DNA of 64,000 nucleotides from Anaeramoeba flamelloides (lineage: Eukaryota; Metamonada; Anaeramoebidae). Below, piece after piece: positions 12,801 through 23,560 of the stretch. The translations under genes were made by a program, and so were the position numbers. The notes under the pieces were generated by a model. The model did not search any database. It was not told the origin of the DNA and saw only the letters and a list, made by a program, of their open reading frames with translations. The stretch is taken from the NCBI GenBank assembly GCA_027625915.1, contig JANTQA010000057.1, forward strand, positions 8,308,001 through 8,372,000, written 5' to 3'. The first letter of the stretch is position 1. Every line of letters starts with the position of its first letter.

Positions 12801-15418
12801 GCCCCCATACACAAGGAGTGTACTGATACCAAACAGTACAGATGAAATTGAATTTCTTTTGGTTGAAAAAATTCAAAAAACAAAAAAAAAAATTAACAAT
12901 AGGATTTTTAATTACAAAAAATTCAAATAAAAAATAGTGTGGAAAAGAAATCTCAATTTCAAAAATTCAAATAGAAAAAAAAGTTTAAAATAGCATTCAG
13001 GTTTCCAAAAACTCAAATTTAAAAAAAAAAACATTAATCGTTTCTTATTTTTTTATTTTTAAATGGTTAAATTTCTTCAATTTGAAACGAATTGTTTTAT
13101 AAAAGTACACAATCAGTTTGATTCGATTTAATCTGATTTGTAGCTTATTTTGTAACCCATAAAATATGACAAATTAAAGATTTAGTAACATTTTTTCGAG
13201 AAAAATAATAACTCATTTTAGAATAGTAAAAAATAATGAAAACTCTTTAGAAAAGCCTTTATAGTTTATTTTTCTGATTCTTTTGAGAAGTCAAATATGT
13301 TTTTAATTTTGTTTGCTAAATTTTTGAAAAGTTAAATTTATTCATTTTTTTCAATTTTTCCTGATATTTTTTTATTTTCTTGTTAAATTGAAAAAAATTT
13401 TCCTTTTCATATCTTGTATTTAAAAACCAACCAAAATGTTGAGAAGTTAAATTAAAATGTTAAATTTAGAGAAAAAAATGAAAAAAAAACGAATCTCTCA
13501 AATATACCCGGAAATAACTGACAATCGAAAAAAATCGAAAAATTTTAACATATTAAAAAAATTTTTTTGAACAACTTTTCAGAAATTATAGTATAAATCT
13601 ACATAGTTTAATGGTAAATTTGGAATTTTACTTTAAGGAAAATATTTTTTTGGCTGAAAATATAATATTTCAAAGCATTGCAAATTTTGATGAATAGTAT
13701 CGAACCCATTTTGTGTGAAAGGAATTGGTATCTTAAATGACTGTAACATTTCTGATCATTTCGAAATGGTATTAACTAAATGAGAGAAAATGTACTTGTA
13801 AAGATAATTTCAAATTGTGTATCATTACTCATAATTTTGTAATCTTAAATATAATGCAAAAAATAACCGAGTAATAACTAATCGTGCATACACATGCCCA
13901 TATCCTACATACCCTACCCTGTTCAAGCCAATTCAAATCAAAACTTCCTGAGCTTTCCATTCCTCATAAAGTAAATTGGTTTAATGTAACATAATACACA
14001 CCAACATACCAAACTCTGTCAAACCCAGCCCATACCAAGGACAAATATACCCTGGTACACACCCTACAAAGTACTTACCCTAATAAGTACCAACAAATAC
14101 CCAAATACACCCAAAAGTTACCAAAAATCCTTCAGAGGGGCTTGTAGTAGAAAATTCAAAAAAAAAATATTTTGTCTAAAAAGTAAAATTGTTATTATAT
14201 CATAAATATATATCTCTGAACAATACGAGTTCTTAGAAGTTGTCCAAAAAGTGTTTTTGAGTAGTTTTAAAAATTTTGGGGTTTTCAATTTTCAGATCTT
14301 TTCTGGAATATTTCAAACACCCAAAAATGATTGAAAAATATCGCAAATATTGGTTTTTGGAATTTTTTTGAGCAATTTTTCTCATCTTGATCGATCTATT
14401 CTCAAACGAAAGTGGTGATTAAAGATTGTTCACCAATCCCCATAATGGGCACGTGGCGCTTAAATAAAGAACAAAGAATCAAAATTTAAAAAGACTTACG
14501 ATCTTTCGGAATTGATTTTACAATCTCTGCCAAAACATTTCGACAAAATAAGGGATCAAAGTGGCTCAAACTTTTTCTTTTTAAAGCACGTCTGTGGTGA
14601 AGAAAAAAAAAAAAAACGACAATTGGTTTTGTTTGAAAAAGAAATATATAAGTGTTTGCAAAATAATATGAAGGATTGGTTTTTTTTATCGAATTTTTTG
14701 AACCAAAGAAAAGTTTTTGTTGTTGGTGGTAAAAGAGTTTTTTTTTGAGAACAAAGAAGGATTTTTAGAAGAAAGGACAAAATTGAAAATGTTCCAAAAA
14801 GATAGTTTTAATTCGATAAAAAGACAAACTGGAAAATAGAGAACAAAAAAAAACTTAACAAGATTTCATACTTTAGAAGCTCTTTTAAATCTGTTTTCCA
14901 AACCCACTCATTGGTTCTAATCCCTATTGGCTGGTATCCAGTCATTAAGCCCATTTGTTCTGTGCGCTGCACACAAGCTGTGATGATTCTTGCACGTTGC
15001 TTTAATGACAGTGTCCTTAGTAACCGATACGAGCGATCTTGGATTTCATACCAAGTCAGTGGCTCTCTGATTTTGGAGAGCGTACTTTTGCCGATGCTTT
15101 GCATAAGGTCACTTTCAGATCCCATAGAGCTCACCGAGGAACGGCTTTCTTCGGCTTGGTTTGGGGTTGTGTTCAAGATCCAAATCACTTTCTTAAAGGA
15201 TTTCGATTCTTGTGGGCATCTTTTTAATTTACCAATGCCATCCCTAGTTTGTTTGGTTTGGTATTTTGTATTTTTTGATTTGGCGTTGTTCTTTGAACCC
15301 ACACGCAAGAATTTTGGTGTCAAAGAAACTCTTCCTGTTTCGTTCTTTGGTTTTAAATGGATATTTTTGTTTTTTGGTTTTGGCGTTTGAGACAGATTTT
15401 TGGTTTGGGGTTTTATTG
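7460..15418 (-). CDS. PH domain-containing Ras GTPase-activating protein (5' exon missing)
   Basis: Four exons join with agreeing phases: 15418-14872, 14570-14500, 9742-8504 and 8229-7460 (TAA), giving about 875 residues. Upstream of 15418 an acceptor (TTTCTAG) and no in-frame ATG mean at least one 5' exon is missing. The third exon encodes a PH domain (KCHLVLTKKKLIFYNENKTE to VIGWISQIL) with a long Asn/Ser/Gly-rich loop, then the start of the RasGAP domain. The last exon encodes TLFRSSSLSAK, matching the p120GAP arginine-finger segment TLFRATTLAS; the finger Arg codon is 8209-8207. FLRFFVPAI further on matches the family FLR...PA motif. Known members speed GTP hydrolysis on Ras-type GTPases and switch them off; PH domains bind membrane lipids or proteins. 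The first two exons carry a basic Ser-rich region and a helical region (SYRLLRTLSLKQRARIITA) I cannot assign. Donors are GTATGA, GTAAGT and GTAAAA. The 5' two exons are linked only by strand and phase across a 4757-bp intron, so they are less certain than the PH-RasGAP part. Confidence 0.82.
9779..9833. repeat. (TA)n-(TG)n microsatellite
   Basis: A TA run is followed directly by a TG run, inside the large RasGAP intron. Confidence 0.95.
10765..11945 (+). repeat. Dispersed repeat copy interrupted by a second repeat
   Basis: The outer parts match 6715-7140. Between about 11085 and 11785 lies extra sequence that matches 35580-36240 and is absent from the copy at 6715. It was therefore probably inserted here. 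The inserted segment starts near ACAAGGAAAATTT and ends near AAATTTTCCTCGTCTTGT, a short inverted match suggesting terminal inverted repeats. Confidence 0.6.
12777..13260 (+). repeat. Dispersed repeat, paired with 59675-60080
   Basis: Shared blocks include TCTAGTGACTTATCGTGAAT / TCTAGTTATTTACCGTGAAT, TTAAATTTCTTCAATTT and ACATTTTT(T)CGAGA-AAATAATAACTCATT-like sequence. It is non-coding and lies in the large RasGAP intron. Confidence 0.6.
13499..14314. mobile_element. Inverted-repeat element with C-rich, G-poor core, copy 1 (pair with 47564-48314)
   Basis: The ends are inverted repeats of roughly 60-130 bp: AACAACTTTTCAGAAATTAT near 13570 answers GAGTTCTTAGAAGTTGTCC near 14229. The core (about 13900-14120) is unusually rich in TACC and CCC on the + strand (CATACCAAACTCTG..., CCCTACAAAGTACTTACCC). 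The same core order occurs at 47930-48130. No ORF is present, so it looks like a non-autonomous element. Target duplication was not resolved. Confidence 0.6.
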
Positions 15419-15852
15419 CTAGAAATAATTTAAATTCAAGTGTGGGTTATGTTGATTTTTTTTATTTTTTGTTTTTTGTTTGAGTTAGTGTTTTGTTGGC
15501 AAAAAAATGAAGACAAAGAGAAAATAGCCCATTTGTTTTTTATTTTTTATTTTTTATTTTTTGTTGTTCAGAAAGGGTATTGTCTTGAATAAAAAACTAG
15601 ATATCAAGTTTAGATTTTAATTACACATTTACTCCAAATGAAATGACTTTGAGTTTGCCAAAAATAACAAAAAATGAAAAAATAATTTATAATTTCAAAT
15701 CTTTTTTCTTGTTCTTTGGACTTTTTTTAAGGTTTATAATATCTGCTCCCTGAAAAAAAGGTTATCTTGTGTTAGTAATAAGGGAAATGTTTTAATTCGG
15801 TTCTTTGCTGATCTTTCTTCAACTTTGTATGAATATTAATAGTAATTTAATA

Positions 15853-16019
15853 CTGGTATTTGAAATATAAATGTGGAAAAATTTTAACTTCATTTTCAAT
15901 TTCCTACTAAAAATTTGATTTTTTAGTTTACAGCCTACTTATTTGGTAACTTGGTTTGTAGAAAAAAAAAGATATGGAAAATCAAGTGGAAATTTTTTTA
16001 CCGTTTATCATTCAAAAAG
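15853..16019. mobile_element. Family D MITE (CTGGTATTTGAA ends), TA target
   Basis: It begins TA|CTGGTATTTGAAATATAAAT and ends TTATCATTCAAAAAG|TA, so the ends are imperfect inverted repeats flanked by TA. Length is 167 bp, close to the copies at 31725-31888 and 57325-57493. No coding capacity. Confidence 0.65.
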
Positions 16020-16429
16020 TAGTTGTAGGAAAAAAATGAATTTTTTTTTTTTTTGAAAATCCTGAATAGAAGAGTTTAAGACTAATTGATAGGAAGGAAA
16101 TTCAAAAAATTGTGGTTTTTGGGATGTCAATTGAAATATATATTTCCCATTTTAACCAAATTTTTTCGAAAAAAACAATAAAATTTTCAAAAGCTCCCAA
16201 TAAAGCCTAATTAAATTCAAATTATCGGTTTACATCTAAAAAAACAGATCTGCTTATTAATAACTTATTATTTTTATACATTAAAATTTCGAATTTTAGT
16301 AATAAAAAATTATATTATTATAATTATTATATTAATATGAAAAAAAAAAAATTCAAAATTTAAAGTTATACAAAAAAAAAACTTTAATTGACTTTTATTA
16401 TTTTCAATAAATTTTATTTATTGTATAAT

Positions 16430-16880
16430 CCTTATTCAAGAACTTAAAAATCTTGAAGGTGTAATATTTATTGTTTTTCGTAGTATTATGATTTGTAAAA
16501 ACCTCGAGTTGTGAAAAAAAGGTCTATTTTGGGACATTTTTTTTCAATGGATGTGATAATAAATTTGGGTTTAATTCAACGTGGAGGATATTTTCTTGAA
16601 TAGATAACAACAATTAGTCAAGAAAAAACTCTATTCATCTAAAAAAAAAACGAAAATTAGATATAAAAATAACTAATGATAAATATTGAGAGTGTCCTAG
16701 GTTTTCCAGGATGAAAAAGAATAAAACGAAAAAATGATAATTATTACTTTAGTATGTAAAATCCTATAAAACCTAATAAAAAAATTTCCTCGTTTTCCAT
16801 GGTTTAAAAGAATCGAGTAAAATCATAGATTTTTCCTCTATTATTTCTTATCCAGAAATTGCTAACTGAACAATCAGTTT
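16430..16880 (+). repeat. Composite repeat, copy 1 of 3
   Basis: It carries CTTGAAGGTGTAATATTTATTG, AAAAAAGGTCTATTTTGGG and GATATTTTCTTGAA, followed by the hairpin module with AAAACCTAATAAAAAAATTTCC. The same order recurs at 17120-17640 and 52410-52860, so the module and this upstream block travel as one unit. Confidence 0.6.
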
Positions 16881-17119
16881 TTTTTTTTTTATTCAATTTG
16901 AATGTATAAATAATTCAATCAATAAATAAAATATTTTATTCCTCATTTCGTTGACATTTTTTAAATTGAAAATATTTTTAATAGATAATAAAATGACCTC
17001 TTATCATTGAATAAACACGTTTAAATTTTCTATTTTACTTTCAAATGACGTGTAGGATTAAATAATTTTAAAAATTCTACCTTAGACAAAACTAAAACTT
17101 TCATTAACCTTTCATCAGA

Positions 17120-17640
17120 AAATAATAAAGTTTATTTACAAAAAATTAAAATTTCTAGAACTTCTGTTTCTTGAGGGTATTGTATTTATTTTTGCTTCTA
17201 GTTCTACATTTTTATTAGTCCCTAGTAAAGAAAAAAGGTCTATTATGGGCCGAAAAAATGAATATGAATAACAGGAATTGAAGTTTAATTTAACTTTAAA
17301 GATATTTTTTTTTGAAGAGATATAACAAAGCTTTGAAAAGGTAGTACACATCTAATAAAATAAAAATACTGAAAAAAAAATAACTAATAATAAATATTCT
17401 TGAAAACCACGAAATTCTCAGTCAATTGCCGTCAAGTGCCTAAGTTTTCTTGGGGTTTTCTGTGTTATTTGTTAAATTTCTTAATTTTCCAAATAAATAA
17501 AAAACTCAATAAAACCTTAAGGATGGTTTTTCAGAATTCAAAAGAATAGAGAAAAATATTTAATTTTACTCAATTCTGTTATGTTCAGGAGAAGTGAACC
17601 AAAGGTGCCCTAGGTTTTTTTTACTTTTTGGAATAAAAAA
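17120..17640 (+). repeat. Composite repeat, copy 2 of 3
   Basis: Diverged copy of 16430-16880, with GGTATTGTATTTATTTTTG and AAAAAAGGTCTATTATGGGC, followed by the hairpin module containing GCCGTCAAGTGCC. A family A element lies about 12 bp after its end. Confidence 0.6.
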
Positions 17641-17651
17641 AAATTTTAATA

Positions 17652-17848
17652 CAGTCAGTTCCACTTTTAAGGCACAAAATTCAACAAAAATTAAGGCACA
17701 CTAAAAATCTCAAATTAAGGCACAAAATTTGGAATTTTTTTTTTTTACAATTTATTTTACTAGAACCTGAATTTTGTGCCTTAATTTGAGATTTTTATTG
17801 TGCCTTAATTTTTGTTGAAAGTTTGTGCCTTAAAAGTGGAACTTACTT
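17652..17848. mobile_element. Family A MITE, TA target
   Basis: It begins TA|CAGTCAGTTCCACTT and ends AAGTGGAACTTACTT|TA. The whole 197-bp unit is nearly one inverted repeat around an AT-rich centre. Each arm carries TTAAGGCAC three times at regular spacing. The terminal CAGT and TA target resemble pogo/Tigger-type Tc1-mariner ends; that family call is inference. Confidence 0.8.
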
Positions 17849-19142
17849 TAATTATAATTTGAATTTTTTGAATCCATTTTAACTTTTTTTTTAAAATTCA
17901 ATTTTTTGTTTTGGAGATGCTTTGGGAATTTTTCATTGCTAAATTTTGTTTTTTGCTTCTTGTGAAATTTCAATTTTATTTGAAGAAAGTAGTATTTTTA
18001 GAAAAATAGAATGAAATCATGTCAAGATCTTGAAAATTTTGTTTTTTTAATTAATTTTTCGACTTATGAAATGGATGAGTTAAGCTCATTTAAACAATTA
18101 ATTTATTTGAGTCTCTTTTTTGAAATCCAAAATTTACATGTTTCCAATATAAAACGAAAAAAAGTAGCCTATTCTTTCGTTTCACAATTAAGTTAATTCT
18201 TCTAAATGGGAAAACATATTTTTGGTTTTATGTTGGAAAATATTGATTTCAAAAAACAAATTTTTTATTTGGTTTTTCTTTTTCTTTGATTAATATTTCA
18301 ATTCAAATCTTAGTCAATAAAACTAATTGAGGTATAGGTGATTCAATAAATGAATATTTGATAGAATCCTAACAATATTTTATCAATTAAATTGATATCT
18401 ATTTTGCAAAAAAAATTTTTCTTTAATGTTTTTAGAAAAAGTTGTTTTATGGTTTTCAAAAAATGTAAAAAAATTAAAAAAAAAATGCAAGAAAAATTTT
18501 TTTAACAAAGTTGTTTGTTCTTCTTCAATAAGAATCCTTGTAATAATTCAAATGATTTTTAGCAGAAAAAAATTGATTTTGAATTTTGAGGATAAAATTA
18601 ACTAATTCCCAAGTATCTTCAAGAAAATTTTATTTTGAAAAATCGAATTTTATCTTGAAACAACAACAAAAACTCTTGAGTAAAATTTTTGAATGACTTA
18701 AAAAAATTAATTATTATAAATACCCTTCTTAAAAAAATAGAATTATTTTTTAATCAGTTGAATAAATGAATTTTTTGGTTAACCAAAAGTTATATCTCAA
18801 AAAAGAAAAAAAATCTTTATATTAATATTATTGGTAATAATGACTTGTTGTTGTCTAATAATAATCAAAATGACAATATATTGGGTAAAAAAGGCTTGTT
18901 ATAATGTGAAAAATATTACGAATTTTATAGTTTACTTTTTTGGAAAATAATGAAAAAAAAATTGATCTCATTAAACTAATTTTCATTTATGGCTTTCTTA
19001 GTCGATCAGAATTTTTTGACACTTGGCATATACAAAATTCGAAAGTAGAGAATATCACAAATAATGTATTTTGAAATTTTGCCTTTTTGTTGTAGAAGAT
19101 GGTTCATTTAATAGAATTTTTTATCTTTGAGATTTGTAATTA

Positions 19143-19338
19143 CAGTCAGTTCCGATTTTAAGGCACAAATTTCAACATAAATTAAGGCCCAATAAAAATT
19201 TCAAATTAAGGGGCAAAATTTGTAATTTAGTACAATAATTTATGTGAAAAAAAAAATCCAAATTTTGTGCTTTAAATTGATATTTTTTTGTTCCCAAAAT
19301 TTATTTGAAAGTTTGAGCCTTAAATTTGAAACTGGCTG
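19143..19338. mobile_element. Family A MITE, diverged copy, TA target
   Basis: It begins TA|CAGTCAGTTCCGATTTTAAG and ends AATTTGAAACTGGCTG|TA. Spacing of the internal AAGGCAC/AAGGGGC units matches other copies, with more substitutions. Confidence 0.75.
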
Positions 19339-19889
19339 TAATTTTTGCTTCTAAATTTGAATTTTTGGAAAAGAGATTTCTTTAAAACTTTTTTTTTTAA
19401 TTAAATTGTTTCACAACAGATCCTTTGTGAATTATTTATTTTGTTATTTGAAATTTATCAATCAAAAGAATGGCAATTTCACATTACGCTTTTTGTGGAA
19501 GTTGCTATTTGAGTATAAAGCAGATACACTTAAAGGATTAAAATAAATTTTAAGGCTTTAATACCTTAAAATATCAAAAAGGAGTTTTATTTCCATATCT
19601 TTCAATTTATTTTTGGATTTCAAACTCTATTTATTAATGTTTGTTTCTTTGACTGAAATTAGTTTCGTTTTGTAGAGTAATCTTATTAAAGAGACTTATT
19701 TCAACCAACATAATTCATGAAAATATGAAAAGCATTTAAATAGGACTTCAAGCATGATTCAGAAATATTTTGACATTGTTTAAATTCAATGAAATAAATG
19801 TTCGACATTGTTCTGAAGCTGAGTTGAATTCATCATTTTCTTTGACTTTCTTATTTTTTTATTCGATTTTAACTTTTTGGTCAAAATAG

Positions 19890-20292
19890 GTTTTTGTAGT
19901 GGAATTGATTGATGATTTAAATAGATTTTGCATGTAGCTCGGAATCTTGCCTTGTGAGGTTTGTTATTTTCTATTAATTTGATCTTGGGTATGCCATTGA
20001 GAGAACTGAGAAAGATACCTGATCCGTAGAATATCTTGTTTGATATATTACTTTATTGTTCTCTGTTTTTTGTGTTTTCAGTCAAGACATCACCAGAGCC
20101 ACACCGAGTCTGATCACTAAAACCCCTGATTTAAATTTAAAGCAAAGTAGTTGGTATTTTGTAAGGCTCTTCTAAATACGACATCTTTTATCATGGGATG
20201 GAAGGTGATTTTTTATAAAAAAGTTGGAAGCTAGAATTAAGGTAGAAGATGTGCAAAAAATGGTAATTCGTAATAAATGGAAAATATTGTAA
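19890..20292 (+). CDS. Partial gene: possible histone-fold (TAF13-like) protein
   Basis: Three short exons join in phase: 19890-19933, 20082-20160 and 20224-20292 (TAA). Borders are AAATAG|GTT, CAT|GTAGCT, TTTTCAG|T, TTT|GTAAGG and AAAAAAG|TTG. The product reads VFVVELIDDLNRFC, then QDITRATPSLITKTPDLN, SSWYF, and LEARIKVEDVQKMVIRNKW. The pattern of a long hydrophobic helix (V..LIDDLNRFCIQDI) followed by a basic segment and VEDV..MVIR resembles helices 2 and 3 of histone-fold TAFs such as TAF13 (GRVQVEDIVFLIRKDP). Helix 1, with the start codon, should be in an upstream exon that I could not find. The last intron is only 63 bp, and an alternative acceptor at 20204 gives a different short tail. 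Neighbour: tRNA-Met 340 bp downstream. The gene call is tentative and the family call more so. Confidence 0.4.
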
Positions 20293-20629
20293 TAGAGAAA
20301 CATAAGGATTCTACTTTGGTCTGATTTTTTGTAGTGTTTCGTTTGTAAGTGATTAAAATTAGTTAATAAAAAAAGTAGAAAATATTTTAATAAAATATTA
20401 TTCCACTTTTTTATTTTTGAAAAGAATCGTATATATTCATATTCTTATTTATTGAAATATCGAATATGTTCTTTTCTTTTTATTTAGGATCTTGAAATTT
20501 CGAGAAATGTTTTTATGGGCCTTGAATTAAACTGAAAAGTATTTAAAAGAGAGTGTAAAGAATTAATTTTCAATTTGGAATAAAGAAAATAATTTTTTAT
20601 AATTAAAAAAAGCAACTAAATCGTGTTCT

Positions 20630-20717
20630 GGGAATATAGCGCAGTCGGTAGCGCGTTAGCCTCATAATCAATGAATAAGACATCTAAAGGTCGTGAGTTC
20701 GAGTCTCACTATTCCCA
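20630..20717 (+). tRNA. tRNA-Met (CAU), elongator type, with 15-nt intron
   Basis: The acceptor stem GGGAATA pairs perfectly with TATTCCC, followed by discriminator A. The D stem is GCGC/GCGC, the T arm is GTGAG-TTCGAGT-CTCAC, and the anticodon CAT is at 20663-20665. A 15-nt insertion at 20667-20681, directly after position 37 where nuclear tRNA introns sit, separates CTCATA from ATCTAA; without it the molecule is a standard 73 nt. G1-C72 and a normal TTC in the T loop point to the elongator, not the initiator. A-box (TAGCGCAGTCGG) and B-box (GAGTTCGAGTC) fit internal Pol III promoters. CCA is not encoded. The insertion contains its own ATG, which made a false ORF. Confidence 0.95.
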
Positions 20718-20722
20718 AACCG

Positions 20723-20730
20723 TTTTTTTT
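20723..20730 (+). terminator. Pol III terminator of tRNA-Met
   Basis: A run of eight T residues begins six bases after the tRNA 3' end, the usual Pol III stop. Confidence 0.85.
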
Positions 20731-21377
20731 ATCTTTTTTTCAGTAAGAAATTCCTTAAAAAGAAAGAAAATTTTTTTTTTTTTAATATCTTTCAATCATC
20801 AGCAAAAAAAGAGAAAAAAATTTTATACCTTTTTTTTTGAAAGATTTTCTTCGAAATTTCAGTATGACAATTTTCGGTGAAAACAGTAAAATAATGGATA
20901 AAATCACCCTTGAATAAGTTATGTATTCTAAGTAATATTTGTACAACGAGAAATTCTTTTAGAAAAAATGTGAAATTTTCACAATTTCAACAATTTTAAC
21001 AATTTTCACCTTGTTAGATCATACCAAAATTTGATTTTAATATTTTAGAATTGCCATTTCAACTTTCGGAACTCACACTATTTTCAAGAGCTGTTCTACA
21101 TAACTTTTAAATTTACTTTTACAAGTTTGAAATGTTCCAAAATTTGAAATGCACTTGAAAATCCCCAAAAGCCATTTTTTGCAATTATTTTTTTTATTCT
21201 TTACATTTTCCTTTTCATTGAAAAACAAAGAAAAATAGTCTCCGTGAAAAGGTAAAGATGACAAAAAATGTTTTTTTTATATATATATCCAATTTCTTCA
21301 GTGTGAAAATTTTTTTCAGAAGCGAAAGTGAAATAACACAATTACTCAACCCCTCCAGGGGTGGGAACGTAGTCCTT

Positions 21378-22930
21378 AATTTGAGATATTTCTAAAAATG
21401 ATCCTAATTTCAAAGTATTTAAAACTAGTTAATAAGAGTTCAAATCAGAATTACAGCCATTTAAGGGGTCTTGTATCAAGTTTAAAATTGGCAAAATAAT
21501 CATAAATTTTTTGCCATGATACAAGCTCAATAATTTTTTTTTTCAGATTTTCTTTTCTTTTGAAAAAATGTGTTCTTTAAATTATTTTGTTTAGACTAAT
21601 CAACTTTAATATAAATTTTATTATTTCTCTAATGTAGAATTAATTATATCTTGGTTGTATTCTTCAAAAAAAATAATTATTATTCATTTTTATCTTGGCA
21701 CTGTGAGTGAAATGGAGCCTATTTTGGTTTTAATTGGATAATAAAGTAAAAAGGAGCAAAAAAATATTTTTTTTTTTTTTTCCCAGTAATTCATATTTCC
21801 TTAATTACAACTATATGAAGAACATTTAATATATAATCTGGTTTAGTTTGTGGTTACTTGAGAAAACTTCATTCTTCTTAAGATAAACCAATTATTACAA
21901 TTTTCAATTTTTTATTGGAAATCGTACTTAAAAATTATTTGTTTTTAATAAATAGAAATTCAATATCAAGATTAAGAATCAAAAATACAAATATAAAGAT
22001 ATAAAAATCTAATTTCAAAACTTCTTGACATTAATTTTTCATTTAAATTTTAGAAAGATAAAAATAAAAAAATATGATAATTCTTCTTTTTCAGGATCTA
22101 TTTCTATTTCCAATTAAAAATAGCTTGTAAAAGTTTTTAAAAAATCAAGTCGAAGGATCTTGAATGAATTTGTATTTCAAGAATTTAAGTTAGATAAAAA
22201 TCCTTTTGAAATGTACTTAATTTTTATTTGAACTTTTATTAACTTTTTAAAATACATCCTATCCAAAGCTAGGGTGAAATTTTTTTAAATATAAAATGTT
22301 GATATTGATATATATTTTTTAAAAAGATGAATCTGGGAATAATAAAGTTCATATTCAATATATTTTTTCATAAATGAGTTGATCTGAAAAAAAAATTTTC
22401 TAAATGAGTCAATATTCAAGAATTTTTTCTGATTTTCAAAAAATAAATTTTCAGAATCCAAAATGACTACAGTCAGTTCCACTTTTAAGGCATAAACTTC
22501 AACGAAATTTAAGGCACAATAAAGATCTCAGATTAAGGTACAAATATCAAATTCTCATAAAATAATTTTAAAAAAAAAAAATTCCAAATTTTGTGCTCTT
22601 TAATTTGAGAATTTTTGTGTGCCCTAAATTTCAATGAAAGTGTGTGCCTTAAAAGTATAACTGACTGTAAAAATATTGAAAATCCATTGTGAAACTACAT
22701 AAAATTCACTCTAAAAAAATTGAATTATTTTATGATCACATCAGAAGTTTATTTTTCATATCAACTCATTTATGAAAAAATATTTATAATATGAGCTTTA
22801 TTATTCTCAGATTCAACTTTTTAAAAAATCTATATCAACATCAAAATTTGATATTGATAAAAATTCACTCTAAGTTTGGAACAGATACAGTTGGAAGTTT
22901 GATCATTTTTAGAAATATCTCAAATTAAAT
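21378..22930. repeat. Large interrupted inverted repeat with a family A MITE in its centre
   Basis: AATTTGAGATATTTCTAAAA at 21379 and onward recurs as its exact reverse complement ending at 22927 (26 bases in all). Inner arms at about 22245-22400 and 22745-22900 are also complementary (for example TCATAAATGAGTTGAT / ATCAACTCATTTATGA and GAATCTG..AATAATAAAG). The central gap holds the family A copy 22470-22667. About 800 bp on the left has no partner on the right, suggesting an insertion in that arm. No ORF of note. Confidence 0.65.
22470..22667. mobile_element. Family A MITE, TA target
   Basis: It begins TA|CAGTCAGTTCCACTTTTAAG and ends AAAAGTATAACTGACTG|TA, 198 bp. The ends are among the best preserved in the window. 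It sits in the middle of a larger inverted repeat. Confidence 0.8.
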
Positions 22931-23199
22931 TTTGAAGAAAATCAAATAATGTAAAAAAAATCTAGCATTTTTTTTCACAATATTTAAAACCTTTTTCTCT
23001 TTTTTTACGGATGGTTGAAAGATAGTAAAAAAAAAAAAATTTTCTTTCTTTTTATTTTTTTTTATTCCATAATTACTGATGTGAAAAAAACCTAGCAGAA
23101 TTATTAAAACTCTTCTAATAAAATCAAATGTCTGTAAATAAATATTTTAAAAGATCAGTATATCATAACTGGTCAAATAAAATGATAATTTACAATAAT

Positions 23200-23560
23200 T
23201 TAATATTATATTGGTTTTTGAAAGTGCTATTATTAAAAAAGAAAATATAAAAATGATCGATCAATTTTGTGAAAATTTTTCATAATAAATATAGATTATT
23301 TTTCAGAAACAAAAATCATTAACTTAGATAAAAACATTAGAAAATTACGAAAAATTACAATCAAACCCTATTCCGAATTTAAATTTTACTAAAAATATCA
23401 AGGAATAAACCTACGAAATTGATTTAAACTTAGGTATACTATTGGGTAATAAAATGGGTGTTGAATTGGAACAAGAAAATAAAACAAAAAGCACGGATTT
23501 TATTTCGAAAAAGGGATTATAGTCTTTTTGAACCGATTACTTTGATCAATGCATTTAAAA
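23200..23560 (+). repeat. Dispersed repeat with exon-like core, pair of 3885-4290
   Basis: See 3885-4290. Here the exon-like frame after AACTTAG reads ILLGNKMGVELEQ before a stop. The stretch 23561-25084 has nothing I can assign; its open frames are short and biased. Confidence 0.45.

Larger units (their letters stand above)
9743..14499 (-). other. 4757-bp intron of the RasGAP gene, filled with repeats
   Basis: The donor reads GATC|GTAAGTC and the acceptor TTTTTATAG|GC, phase 1. It contains a TA/TG microsatellite, an interrupted dispersed repeat (10765-11945), a repeat shared with 59675-60080, and an 800-bp inverted-repeat element with a C-rich core. I found no additional exon inside, but very short ones could be missed. 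Confidence 0.6.
15419..19889. other. Gene-poor stretch with several repeats
   Basis: Upstream of the known RasGAP exons; a missing 5' exon and promoter should lie here or further on but I could not locate them. It contains a family D element at 15853-16019, two related repeats at 16430-16880 and 17120-17640, and family A elements at 17652-17848 and 19143-19338. Open frames here are short and F/N/K-rich, as expected of AT-rich non-coding DNA. Confidence 0.5.

Noticed and set aside
14911-15390. Plus-strand 159-codon frame
   Set aside because: It is antisense to a RasGAP exon that joins in phase with others; the residue pattern is that of a shadow frame.
21073-21264. Minus-strand 63-codon frame
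   Set aside because: It starts only at a TTG, not an ATG, and no exon could be attached upstream.
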